NCBI GenBank assembly: GCA_007130355.1
Contig: SLSQ01000217.1
Location: 1-18,989, forward strand
Source: Trueperaceae bacterium
GTDB lineage: Bacteria > Deinococcota > Deinococci > Deinococcales > Trueperaceae
Length of the DNA: 18,989 nucleotides
Direction: 5' to 3'
The position numbers and the translations under genes are program-made. Below are positions 8,190-14,804 of this stretch, piece by piece. Every line of letters starts with the position of its first letter. Positions within the stretch are counted from its first letter, which is position 1. The notes beneath the pieces are model-generated. The model saw nothing but the letters and a program-made list of their open reading frames with translations, had not been told where the DNA came from and searched no databases.

Positions 8190-8849
8190 TCAGGCTCCGG
8201 TCGCTCCCTGCACCGCCTCGACGAACTGGCGCTTCGGTTGCGCGCCGAGCACGCGCCGTTCGGCGTCGCCGCCGACGATCGTGTCCGGAACGCTGCTGAT
8301 GCGGTAGCGCTGGCTCAGGACTGGGAACTCGTTCGCTTCGATCCCTTCGGCGACCACGCGCTCGTTCGCGAGCGCGAGTTCGAAGGCGGTGACGACCGCC
8401 TGCGGGCAGTACGGGCAGGTCGGGGTCACGAACGTCTGCAGCGTGACCGGCGCGTCGAGCTGGCCGACCTTGTCCTCCGGCGCCTCGTCGGCGGCGACCA
8501 GGCGGATCGCTTCGAGGAGGGTGGTGAACTCGTAGCCGGAGGGAAGACCCGCGAACCGCAGGTTCGTCCGGGTCTCGCCCTTGCGGCGGAACAGGATGGT
8601 GGGGGCCCGGTCGATGCCGGCGGCCTGCGCCTCCGCGTCGGAGGCGATGGGCGCCTCGGTGACGGTGATCTTGTCGCTGAGTTCGGCCAGTTCGCGGAGC
8701 AGGCCGAGGGTCTCCGCCTGGTGTCCGGTCGCGTCGCGGCCGGGGACGACCAGGTCGCCGCCGGTGAGGACCTTGAGTTCGACCTCGTGGGCGAGGCCGT
8801 CGAGCAGCGGGCGGATCTGGTTCTGGACCTCTTCGTTCAGGTACGCCAT
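8190..8849 (-). CDS. Protein disulfide oxidoreductase, two thioredoxin folds (glutaredoxin-like)
   Basis: A 219-residue cytosolic protein with two tandem thioredoxin folds, as in the archaeal/thermophile PDO family. The C-terminal fold carries the redox motif CPYC (Cys145-Cys148) in FVTPTCPYC, followed by the cis-Pro segment ISSVPDT. The N-terminal fold is recognisable (RELAELSDKI and RAPTILF) but its CxxC position contains no cysteine (GRDATGHQ region). Only the second site can therefore exchange disulfides. The ATG at 8849 is fixed by an AAGGAGG Shine-Dalgarno 6 nt upstream; a longer open frame to 8915 crosses the operator and promoter and is not coding. Neighbours: thiI follows 17 bp downstream, and a CsoR/CstR-like operator covers the promoter. 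A role in keeping thiols or persulfides in balance is inferred, not shown. Confidence 0.92.
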   Translation of the reverse strand: MAYLNEEVQNQIRPLLDGLAHEVELKVLTGGDLVVPGRDATGHQAETLGLLRELAELSDKITVTEAPIASDAEAQAAGIDRAPTILFRRKGETRTNLRFAGLPSGYEFTTLLEAIRLVAADEAPEDKVGQLDAPVTLQTFVTPTCPYCPQAVVTAFELALANERVVAEGIEANEFPVLSQRYRISSVPDTIVGGDAERRVLGAQPKRQFVEAVQGATGA

Positions 8850-8855
8850 GGCGTT

Positions 8856-8862
8856 CCTCCTT
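8856..8862 (-). promoter_or_regulatory. Ribosome binding site AAGGAGG
   Basis: Reads AAGGAGG on the minus strand, 6 nt before the ATG at 8849, and fixes that start. Confidence 0.85.
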
Positions 8863-8872
8863 CGTGATCCCG

Positions 8873-8881
8873 ACCGTAGCA
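8873..8881 (-). promoter_or_regulatory. Extended -10 element TGCTACGGT for the oxidoreductase-thiI operon
   Basis: Minus-strand TG-n-TACGGT is an extended -10. It stands 10 nt before the Shine-Dalgarno. Its upstream T overlaps the edge of the palindromic operator at 8881-8901, so a bound repressor would cover the promoter spacer. Confidence 0.6.
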
Positions 8882-8901
8882 CATACCCCATGGGGGTATG
8901 T
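8881..8901. promoter_or_regulatory. CsoR/CstR-like operator palindrome
   Basis: A perfect inverted repeat with 9-bp arms ACATACCCC and GGGGTATGT, separated by 3 bp. Family knowledge: CsoR (copper), CstR (persulfide) and related RcnR-type repressors bind TACCCC...GGGGTA palindromes of this kind. It lies just upstream of the minus-strand -10 and 28 bp before the rph -10, so control of the oxidoreductase-thiI operon is most likely. No CsoR-family gene is in the window, so the regulator is inferred. Confidence 0.75.
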
Positions 8902-8929
8902 AGCGTCGGCGGCACGCGGGACCCGGTGG

Positions 8930-8935
8930 TACCCT
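8930..8935 (+). promoter_or_regulatory. -10 element TACCCT, probable leaderless promoter of rph
   Basis: TACCCT ends 6 nt before the ATG at 8942, with no Shine-Dalgarno between. Same hexamer and spacing as at 1944-1949. Confidence 0.6.
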
Positions 8936-8941
8936 CCGGCG

Positions 8942-9652
8942 ATGCGCCAAGGACGCGGCGACGACGAACTGAGACCCCTCCAGCTGACGGCCGGACCGAA
9001 CCGCTGGGCGGAGGGATCGGCCCTCGTCGAGTGGGGCGACACCCGCGTGCACGCCACCGTCTCGGTCGACGACCGCCTGCCCCCCCACCTGCGCGGCCGC
9101 GGCACCCGCGGCGGCTGGCTCACCGCCGAGTACGCCCTGCTCCCGCGCGCGACCCGCTCCCGCCGCCCGCGCGAGCGCCTCCACGCCGGCGGCCGCACGC
9201 TCGAGATCCAACGCCTGATCGGGCGGGCCCTGCGCGCCTCGGTCGACCTCGCCCTGCTCCCGAAGCGGACGTTGACGGTCGACGTCGACGTGCTCCAGGC
9301 GGACGGCGGCACCCGCTGCGCCGGGATCCTGGCCGGCTACGCGGCGCTCCGCTCCTGGGCCGACCGCGCCGTGCGCGACGGGACGCTCGCCGAGTGGCCG
9401 CTCCGCTGCGACGTGACCGCCGTGAGCGTCGGACTCCTCGACGGCCGTCCGGTCACCGACCTCGACCACGCCGAGGACGACGCCGCGACGATCGACCTGA
9501 ACGTGGTCGCCACCGCCGACGGACGCCTGATCGAGGTGCAAGGCGGCACCGAGGGCGGGCCGCTCGAGGCGGAGACGTACGTCGGCCTGGTCGGCCGCGG
9601 CATCGCCGGGGCCCGGGCGGCGTTCCGGGCCGTCGAGGGACGCCTGCCGTGA
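8942..9652 (+). CDS. rph: Ribonuclease PH
   Basis: A 236-residue phosphorolytic 3'-5' exoribonuclease that trims tRNA 3' ends, normally a hexamer in the cytoplasm. Family blocks in order: GRGDDELRP at the N-terminus, EGSALVEWGDTRVHATVSV, GGWLTAEYALLPRAT, GRTLEIQRLIGRALR, the phosphate-binding/catalytic stretch with DVDVLQADGGTR, and EDDAATIDLNVV with EVQGGTEG. The usual DCDV reads DVDV. Length matches the family. The ATG is supported by the immediate family N-terminus (MRQGRGDDELRP) and by the -10 box 6 nt upstream. The rdgB start overlaps its stop (GTGA), so the two are translated as a coupled pair, a common arrangement for these two genes. Confidence 0.95.
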   Translation: MRQGRGDDELRPLQLTAGPNRWAEGSALVEWGDTRVHATVSVDDRLPPHLRGRGTRGGWLTAEYALLPRATRSRRPRERLHAGGRTLEIQRLIGRALRASVDLALLPKRTLTVDVDVLQADGGTRCAGILAGYAALRSWADRAVRDGTLAEWPLRCDVTAVSVGLLDGRPVTDLDHAEDDAATIDLNVVATADGRLIEVQGGTEGGPLEAETYVGLVGRGIAGARAAFRAVEGRLP

Positions 9653-10320
9653 CCGGCCCGGACCGATCCCCCCTCCGGCTGGTCCTCGCCAGCGGCAACC
9701 CGGGCAAGATCCAGGAGTTGCGCGCCGCGCTCGAGGACCGCCCGTTCGAGGTCGTGGGCGCCGCCGAGGCGGGCGTGTCCACCTTCCCGCCCGAGGACGG
9801 CGCCGACTACGAAACCAACGCGCTGATCAAGGCAGGACACGTCGCCGCCACCACCGGTCTGCCCGCCCTGGCCGACGACTCGGGACTCGAGGTCGACGCC
9901 CTGGACGGACGCCCCGGGGTTCGGTCCGCCCGCTTCGGCGGCGCGGGCCTCAGCGACGGCGAACGGATCGCGCACCTGCTGTCCAAGATGCGGAACGTCC
10001 CGGAGGCCGAACGTACGGCGCGTTTCGTCAGCGTGCTCGCGCTCGCCGCCCCGAACGGCGAGATCCGCACCTTCGAGGGGCGCTGCGAGGGCACGATCGC
10101 CGCCGGCCCGCACGGCGTCGGCGGCTTCGGCTACGACCCGGTGTTCCTGAGCCGCGACCTGGGCACGACCTTCGGCCAGGCGACGCCGGAGCGGAAGGCG
10201 CGCGTGAGCCATCGCGCACGGGCGCTGGCCGCGTTCGTCGACTGGCTCGACGGTCCGGAGGCGGACGCCGTGCTCCATCGCACCGATCCGTTCCGCCGCA
10301 CCGGCCCGACCGGCCCCTGA
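9649..10320 (+). CDS. rdgB: XTP/dITP (non-canonical purine NTP) pyrophosphatase
   Basis: A 223-residue Ham1/RdgB-family enzyme that hydrolyses dITP, XTP and similar damaged purine nucleotides to monophosphates, keeping them out of DNA and RNA. Motifs: SGNPGKIQEL (substrate/phosphate loop), TNALIKAGHVA, ADDSGLEVDALDGRPGV (metal-binding Asp residues), GYDPVF and SHRARAL near the C-terminus. The start is a GTG whose last bases overlap the rph TGA (GTGA, 9649-9652). The family core begins 9 residues later, and earlier in-frame starts would run through rph in another frame. Expression is presumably by translational coupling from the rph promoter. The C-terminal tail after SHRARAL is about 30 residues and Pro/Arg-rich, slightly longer than usual. 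Confidence 0.94.
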   Translation: MTGPDRSPLRLVLASGNPGKIQELRAALEDRPFEVVGAAEAGVSTFPPEDGADYETNALIKAGHVAATTGLPALADDSGLEVDALDGRPGVRSARFGGAGLSDGERIAHLLSKMRNVPEAERTARFVSVLALAAPNGEIRTFEGRCEGTIAAGPHGVGGFGYDPVFLSRDLGTTFGQATPERKARVSHRARALAAFVDWLDGPEADAVLHRTDPFRRTGPTGP

Positions 10321-10390
10321 CCTGCGCCGGACCGCGTCCCACCGCACCCCGAACCGCACTCATCGTTCTCGGCTCCGCATCACCTGCGCC

Positions 10391-10403
10391 ACGGACCGTC
10401 CGT
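10391..10403. promoter_or_regulatory. Palindrome ACGGAC-C-GTCCGT, possible operator
   Basis: A 13-bp perfect palindrome with 6-bp arms in the 174-bp gap between rdgB and the TPR gene. It ends 2 nt before the putative -10 TAGCAT, where a repressor could act. Could be chance in this GC-rich DNA. Confidence 0.3.
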
Positions 10404-10405
10404 AC

Positions 10406-10411
10406 TAGCAT
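10406..10411 (+). promoter_or_regulatory. Possible -10 element TAGCAT for the TPR protein gene
   Basis: TAGCAT fits TAnnnT and lies about 80 nt before the GTG start at 10495. This implies a leader of about 75 nt, unlike the very short leaders elsewhere in the window. No -35 is evident, so the assignment is weak. Confidence 0.35.
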
Positions 10412-10483
10412 GGCGCCAGGAACGTACCGGCCGACCCTGCCGCAGCCGCCGAGGGTCCGGCCGCACCGCCCCGCGGCCCCAGC

Positions 10484-10489
10484 AGGAGG
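10484..10489 (+). promoter_or_regulatory. Ribosome binding site AGGAGG deciding a GTG start
   Basis: AGGAGG lies 5 nt before GTG at 10495, the codon that opens a signal peptide. This makes the GTG start secure. Confidence 0.85.
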
Positions 10490-10494
10490 CTCAC

Positions 10495-11391
10495 GTGCCC
10501 GCACGCTTCGTCTCGATCTTCGACCGTCCCCTCCGACTCGCGCTCGTGGCCGTCCTGGCCGCCTTCGCGCTCGCTCCGGCCGCGGTCGCGCAGCAGCAGG
10601 ACCTCTCCGAACCGGCCCGCATCGCCTACGACGAGGCGCGCACCGCGTTGCAGCGCGCGATCGACGCCGACGTGTCCGCCTACCCGGACCAGCCGCTCTG
10701 GGCGGAAGCGATCCGTCGCGCCCGCGAAGCCGCCTCTGCGGCGCCCAGCGACCGACGCACCCTCGGCCTCCTGGCCGAGACGTACAGCCGCAGCAACTTC
10801 TACGCCCGTGCGCTGAACGCGTGGCACGACTACCTGGCGCGCGGGTACTCCCTCGACGCCGTCCAGTCGCCCCTCTTCCTGCGGGTCAGCGAAGAGATGG
10901 CGTACGCCGCCTATCAGCGCGGCGACCTGCAGGAGGCCGCCCGCATCCACATGGAGGTCCTCGACGCGGTGCCGTTCAGCAAGGAGTCGCGCGTCTGGAT
11001 GGGCCGCATCCGCATGGAACAGGAACGGCCGGTCGACGCGATCCCGTACTGGGAGGCGGTGGTGCAGCAGGATCCCGACGACGCGCGCGCCCGCTACTTC
11101 CTGACGCTCGCCGAGGACCAGACCCGCCACGGCGTCGACGCCGCGAACCGGTTCCGTGCCGGCGTGGCGCACTACGAAGCGGGCGACCTGGACGCCGCCG
11201 CACGCTCGTTCGAGCGCGCCACCGACGCGAACCCGGAGTACGCCGAAGCGTGGGCGTGGCGCGGGCGCATCGCCTTCGAACGCGGCTCGTACCTCGCCGC
11301 CGAACGGCACTACGCCAACGCCGTCGAGCTGGCGCCCGGGAACGAGACCTACCTCTACTTCCGGAACGAGTCGGAACGCCGCCGGAACTGA
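10495..11391 (+). CDS. Exported tetratricopeptide-repeat protein
   Basis: A 298-residue protein with a Sec signal peptide: basic start (MPARFVSIFDRPLR), hydrophobic core LALVAVLAAFALAPA, and a likely signal peptidase I cut after AVA before QQQ (about residue 33). The mature part is alpha-helical. Clear TPR-like repeats lie near the C-terminus, for example AGVAHYEAGDLDAAARSFERATDANPEYAEAW followed in register by GRIAFERGSYLAAERHYANAVELAPGN; weaker repeats precede them. TPR domains bind other proteins, so this is probably a periplasmic or envelope scaffold; the partner is unknown. It has its own Shine-Dalgarno and is followed by a strong terminator, so it is probably monocistronic. Confidence 0.85.
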   Translation: MPARFVSIFDRPLRLALVAVLAAFALAPAAVAQQQDLSEPARIAYDEARTALQRAIDADVSAYPDQPLWAEAIRRAREAASAAPSDRRTLGLLAETYSRSNFYARALNAWHDYLARGYSLDAVQSPLFLRVSEEMAYAAYQRGDLQEAARIHMEVLDAVPFSKESRVWMGRIRMEQERPVDAIPYWEAVVQQDPDDARARYFLTLAEDQTRHGVDAANRFRAGVAHYEAGDLDAAARSFERATDANPEYAEAWAWRGRIAFERGSYLAAERHYANAVELAPGNETYLYFRNESERRRN

Positions 11392-11425
11392 CGGCGCCGC
11401 CGCGGCCCCGACACGCCCCACCGCC

Positions 11426-11465
11426 CTCGAGCCGCGCCCGGATCCGATTCCGGGCGCGGCTCGAG
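11426..11465 (+). terminator. Strong intrinsic terminator hairpin
   Basis: A perfect 17-bp stem (left arm CTCGAGCCGCGCCCGGA, 11426-11442; right arm 11449-11465) with a 6-nt loop, 34 bp after the TPR gene stop. It is followed by CTTTC rather than a long T run. It separates the TPR gene from the GGDEF-EAL gene. Confidence 0.75.
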
Positions 11466-11548
11466 CTTTCGGGGACGGGAACGTACCGAAGCCCCCGCGT
11501 CCGCGCCGCGTGTGAGGCAATCGGCTGCAGGACGTGCGTCGTGGCGCG

Positions 11549-11554
11549 TAGGCT
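11549..11554 (+). promoter_or_regulatory. -10 element TAGGCT for the second GGDEF-EAL gene
   Basis: TAGGCT fits TAnnnT, matches the plus-strand -10 at 17450-17455, and stands 13 nt before an AGGAGG Shine-Dalgarno (11568-11573). It places the transcript start near 11561 and so argues for a translation start near 11582. Confidence 0.5.
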
Positions 11555-11567
11555 GGGCGCTCCGGAT

Positions 11568-11573
11568 AGGAGG
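11568..11573 (+). promoter_or_regulatory. Ribosome binding site AGGAGG pointing to a non-ATG start
   Basis: A full AGGAGG. The in-frame codon 8 nt downstream is ATC (11582). No ATG, GTG, TTG or CTG occurs in frame between the in-frame TAG at 11567 and the ATG at 11669. Confidence 0.65.
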
Positions 11574-11581
11574 GCGTCCCG

Positions 11582-13675
11582 ATCGATCCCGAGCGCGCCA
11601 CCCAAGCACCCACGGCACGGGCCGACCGGTTCGGCAGTCCGTTCCACGCGATCTTCCAGACCCGCGCGATGTGGCTCTGGCTGGTCACGCCGGACGGGAT
11701 GCTGGCCGACGCCAACGACGCCGCGCTCGACGCCGTCGACGCCGAGCGCGCCTCGGTCGTATGGCGACCGGTCTGGGACGGCCCCTGGTTCTCCGGCGCG
11801 AGCGAGCTTCAGGCGGAGCTCCGCACCGCCGTCGAGCTCGCCGGGGCGGGCGAGGCCTACCGCACGCACGCCGACCTGTTCACGCCGAACGGGTTGCGCC
11901 ACGCCGACCTCACCGTCCGCGCCGTCGCCGCCGCCGCCGGCGGGAGCGGCCTGCTCCTGATCGAGGGGCGCGACCGCACCGACGAACGGCGCCGCGACTC
12001 CGACCAGCGCACCCTCCTGGACGCCCTCACGGTGGGCGTCCTGATCCACGGTCCGGACGGTTCGGTCCGTGACTCGAACCCGGCCGCCCGTCGGCTCGTC
12101 GACGCTTCGCGGCTCGAGGGGCCCACCGCCACGAACGGCGAGGGCAGCCCCTGGATCGACGCCGACGGCAAGCCGCTCGCCCGCGACCGTTGGCCCGCGG
12201 TGCGGGCGTTGGCCGAAGGGGACGCGGTCCGGGACGTGGTGCTCGGGATCGCCACGCACGACGGGACGCGCTGGCTGCAGGCCGACGCGTTGCCGCTCAG
12301 GGACGGCAGCGGGAGCCCGGCGCACGGCGCGGTGACGATCCTCCACGACGTCACCGAAGTGCGCCGCCAGGCGCGCCTGATCGAGCACCACACGCACCTC
12401 GACCCGCTCACCGGGCTGCCGAACCGACGGGCGTTCCTGCGGGAGCTCGAGCGGGCCGTCTCGGCCGGCGAGCCGGTCGCGGTCCTCCTCTGCGACCTCG
12501 ACGGCTTCCGGGACGTGAACGGCCGCTACGGGCACCGGGCGGGCGACGAGCTGCTGCGCTGGATGGCGCGTCGGCTCGAGCGGGCCGTCCGCCCCGACGA
12601 CATGCCGGCCCGCCTGGGCGGCGACGAGTTCGCGCTGCTCCTGCGGCACGTCGCCGACGATGCGCACCTGGACGGCGTGGCCGAACGGGTCCAGGAGCTG
12701 GTCGCCGGCACGCCCCGCCTCGACGGTCACGACCTGCCCGCCTCGGCCAGCCTCGGCGTGGCCCGAATCCGGGCCGACCGCAACGCGGAGGAGCTCCTGC
12801 ACGACGCGGGCGTCGCGCTCGGCCAGGCCAAGAGCGGCGGCGGCGCGCGCTGGGCGGTATTCGATCCGGAGCTGGTCCAGCGCCGCGCGCACATGGCGTC
12901 GTTCGAGGCGGAGCTGCGGCGCGCGACCGAACTGGAGCAGCTCGAGGTGCACTACCAGCCGCTGGTCGACGCCAAAGGACACGCCGTCATCGGCGCCGAA
13001 GCTCTGATGCGCTGGCGCCACCCGACCCGCGGACTGGTGCCGCCCGGCGACTTCATTCCGGCCGCCGAGCAGACCGGCCTGATCGTCGAGATGGAGGCGT
13101 GGCTCCAGCGCGAGGCGCTCGCGCAGCTGCGCCGCTGGAACCGCAGCTCCCCGGAGCTGCACCTGTCGATGAACCTGTCGGCCCGACAGCTCGAACGGCC
13201 CGACTTCGTGGACGACCTGAAGCGCGCCCTGGAGGACACCGGCGCGAACCCGGCGAACGTGGTCGCCGAGGTGACCGAGACCTTCGCGATGCAGCACCCG
13301 CTCGAGGCGGCCCGCGTCCTGAACGGTCTGGCCGACCTGGGCGTCACCCTCGCCATCGACGACTTCGGCACCGGCTACTCGAACCTGGGCCAGCTGCAGC
13401 ATCTGCCGTTCCAGATCGTCAAGATCGACCGCAGCTTCCTCGAGGACGTGCCGGAGAACCCCCGCAACTTCGCGCTGGTGCGCACGATCATCGCGATGGG
13501 CCAGTCGCTCGACCTGAAGATCATCGCCGAGGGGGTCGAGACCAAGACCCAGGCCGACTTCCTCTACTGGGAAGGCGCCACCTGGCTGCAGGGGTACTTT
13601 TTCGGTCGCCCGATGCCGTCGGCGACCTTCGGCCAGGTCGCGCTGGGCGGGGCGGTGCCGTTCAGCGACCCCTGA
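11582..13675 (+). CDS. PAS-GGDEF-EAL protein (c-di-GMP turnover), apparent ATC start
   Basis: About 697 residues if translation starts at ATC 11582, or 668 from the first ATG (11669). Residues 20-140 look like a PAS domain (FHAIFQTRAMWLWLVTPDG...), and an ATG start would remove its beginning. A second PAS follows (about 145-262). GGDEF (about 268-430) is intact at 346-350 and has the RxxD inhibitory site (RPDD). EAL (about 437-690) keeps EAL (473-475), MNLSARQL, EVTET, DDFGTGYSNL, KIDRSF, AEGVET and LQGYFFGRPM, so both activities are chemically possible. No membrane segments: a cytosolic sensor. A -10 box and full Shine-Dalgarno support the early start. The 3' end overlaps the convergent diguanylate cyclase gene by 14 bp. 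Domain assignment is secure; the exact start is not. Confidence 0.92.
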   Translation: MDPERATQAPTARADRFGSPFHAIFQTRAMWLWLVTPDGMLADANDAALDAVDAERASVVWRPVWDGPWFSGASELQAELRTAVELAGAGEAYRTHADLFTPNGLRHADLTVRAVAAAAGGSGLLLIEGRDRTDERRRDSDQRTLLDALTVGVLIHGPDGSVRDSNPAARRLVDASRLEGPTATNGEGSPWIDADGKPLARDRWPAVRALAEGDAVRDVVLGIATHDGTRWLQADALPLRDGSGSPAHGAVTILHDVTEVRRQARLIEHHTHLDPLTGLPNRRAFLRELERAVSAGEPVAVLLCDLDGFRDVNGRYGHRAGDELLRWMARRLERAVRPDDMPARLGGDEFALLLRHVADDAHLDGVAERVQELVAGTPRLDGHDLPASASLGVARIRADRNAEELLHDAGVALGQAKSGGGARWAVFDPELVQRRAHMASFEAELRRATELEQLEVHYQPLVDAKGHAVIGAEALMRWRHPTRGLVPPGDFIPAAEQTGLIVEMEAWLQREALAQLRRWNRSSPELHLSMNLSARQLERPDFVDDLKRALEDTGANPANVVAEVTETFAMQHPLEAARVLNGLADLGVTLAIDDFGTGYSNLGQLQHLPFQIVKIDRSFLEDVPENPRNFALVRTIIAMGQSLDLKIIAEGVETKTQADFLYWEGATWLQGYFFGRPMPSATFGQVALGGAVPFSDP

Positions 13676-14798
13676 CGCGGCGGCCGACCGCGCCCGCGCG
13701 CTCGCCGGGCTCGCCGTCCGGCGTCCCGTCCGGTCCCGACACCGCCACCCGGTTCCGTCCCTCCTCCTTCGCCCGGTACATCGCCCGGTCGGCTCGCCGC
13801 AGCACGTCGCGGGGCGCCTCCCCCGCCCGCCACCAGGCCACGCCGAAACTGGCGGTGACGCGCAGGCCGGTCCCGACCGCCTCCATCATCGGATGCGCCT
13901 CGAGCGTGGCGCGCAGCCGTTCGGCCGTCCGGGCGGCCGCCGCGCGGTCCTGCTCCGGCAGGATCGCGACGAACTCCTCGCCGCCCCAGCGCGCCAGCAC
14001 GTCGGAGGCCCGCAGTTCCGGGCGCAGCGCCGCACCGATCTCCCGCAGCACGGCGTCGCCCGCCTCGTGCCCGTGCACGTCGTTCACCTCCTTGAAGCGG
14101 TCCAGGTCGAACCAGACGACCGACACGTCCCCGCCGTACCGCTCGGCCCGACCGAGCTCACGACGCAGCTGCTCCTCGGCGGCGCGCCGGTTGGGAAGCC
14201 CGGTGAGCGCGTCGGTCGCGGCGACCGACTCCCAGCGGTCGGCGTGCCGCTGCGTCCCGTCCGTCACGTGCACCAGGCCCCGCATCAGGATCAGGACGAT
14301 GGCGTGCACCAGAAGCGCCTCGACCATCGTCCCCACGTCCGGCGTCGCGACGCCGCCCTGGAACGCGACCACCGTCGCGATCGCCAGCGCGAACGCCGAC
14401 CAGCCCGCGGCGGCCAGTCCCGTCGCCGCGGCCGCCGGCAAGGCCAGGTAGGCGAGCGCCACCACGCCCGGGAGCCACATTCCGGCGCGCACCAGGGTGT
14501 GCACGTCCGCGGCGGCGACCGGCACGACGGTCGAGGTCAGCACGAAGAGCCACGCCACCACGCTGCCGCCCAGCAGCCACCGCTCCGTTCCGCCCACCCG
14601 CTCCGGCAGGCGCCAGACCGCGCCCCAGGCGATGACCAGGCCGATCGCGACCAGCACCGGAATCCACCAGAACCGGGTGTTCAGCCCCGGCTCCAGGTAC
14701 CCGCTCACGCCGACGACGCCCGCGAGGCAGGCCGCGAGCGGCAGCGTGACCAGATAGATGCGCCGCTTCAGGACGGCACGGGTCGCGAACGGGTCCAC
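13662..14798 (-). CDS. Membrane diguanylate cyclase (GGDEF), second gene of a tandem pair
   Basis: A 378-residue inner-membrane protein. About five or six hydrophobic helices fill residues 12-190 (for example IYLVTLPLAACLAGVVGV and FWWIPVLVAIGLVIAWGAVW). They are followed by a cytosolic GGDEF domain starting at DALTGLPNRRAAEEQL, with the active motif GGEEF at 272-276 and an RxxD inhibitory site (RASD). It should make c-di-GMP from GTP. The start is a GTG, supported by alignment with its neighbour: MDPF...LKRRIYLVTLPLA against MESF...LKRTIYASVLPIA. It begins 6 nt after the upstream paralogue's stop; AGGAG lies 12 nt upstream, inside that gene, so translational coupling is likely. The 3' end overlaps the convergent GGDEF-EAL gene by 14 bp. 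The signal sensed by the membrane part is unknown. Confidence 0.93.
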   Translation of the reverse strand: MDPFATRAVLKRRIYLVTLPLAACLAGVVGVSGYLEPGLNTRFWWIPVLVAIGLVIAWGAVWRLPERVGGTERWLLGGSVVAWLFVLTSTVVPVAAADVHTLVRAGMWLPGVVALAYLALPAAAATGLAAAGWSAFALAIATVVAFQGGVATPDVGTMVEALLVHAIVLILMRGLVHVTDGTQRHADRWESVAATDALTGLPNRRAAEEQLRRELGRAERYGGDVSVVWFDLDRFKEVNDVHGHEAGDAVLREIGAALRPELRASDVLARWGGEEFVAILPEQDRAAAARTAERLRATLEAHPMMEAVGTGLRVTASFGVAWWRAGEAPRDVLRRADRAMYRAKEEGRNRVAVSGPDGTPDGEPGERAGAVGRRVRGR

Positions 14799-14804
14799 GT
14801 CGGC

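Noticed and set aside
8173..9312. Extension of ThiI upstream to a start at 9312 on the minus strand
   Set aside because: The extra sequence is an out-of-frame reading of the oxidoreductase gene and of the antisense of rph; the real ThiI starts after the oxidoreductase stop at 8190.
8581..9648. N-terminal extension of rdgB through the rph gene in another frame
   Set aside because: The upstream part is Arg/Pro-rich shadow of rph. The Ham1 domain starts right after GTG 9649.
10410..11960. ATG at 10410 beginning a long plus-strand frame near a -10-like sequence
   Set aside because: The translation is Arg/Pro-rich and overlaps the TPR gene, which has its own Shine-Dalgarno and signal peptide in another frame.
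10976..13402. An 808-codon open frame on the minus strand
   Set aside because: Antisense to the TPR and GGDEF-EAL genes and without domain signatures; it also crosses the terminator and promoter region at 11426-11581.
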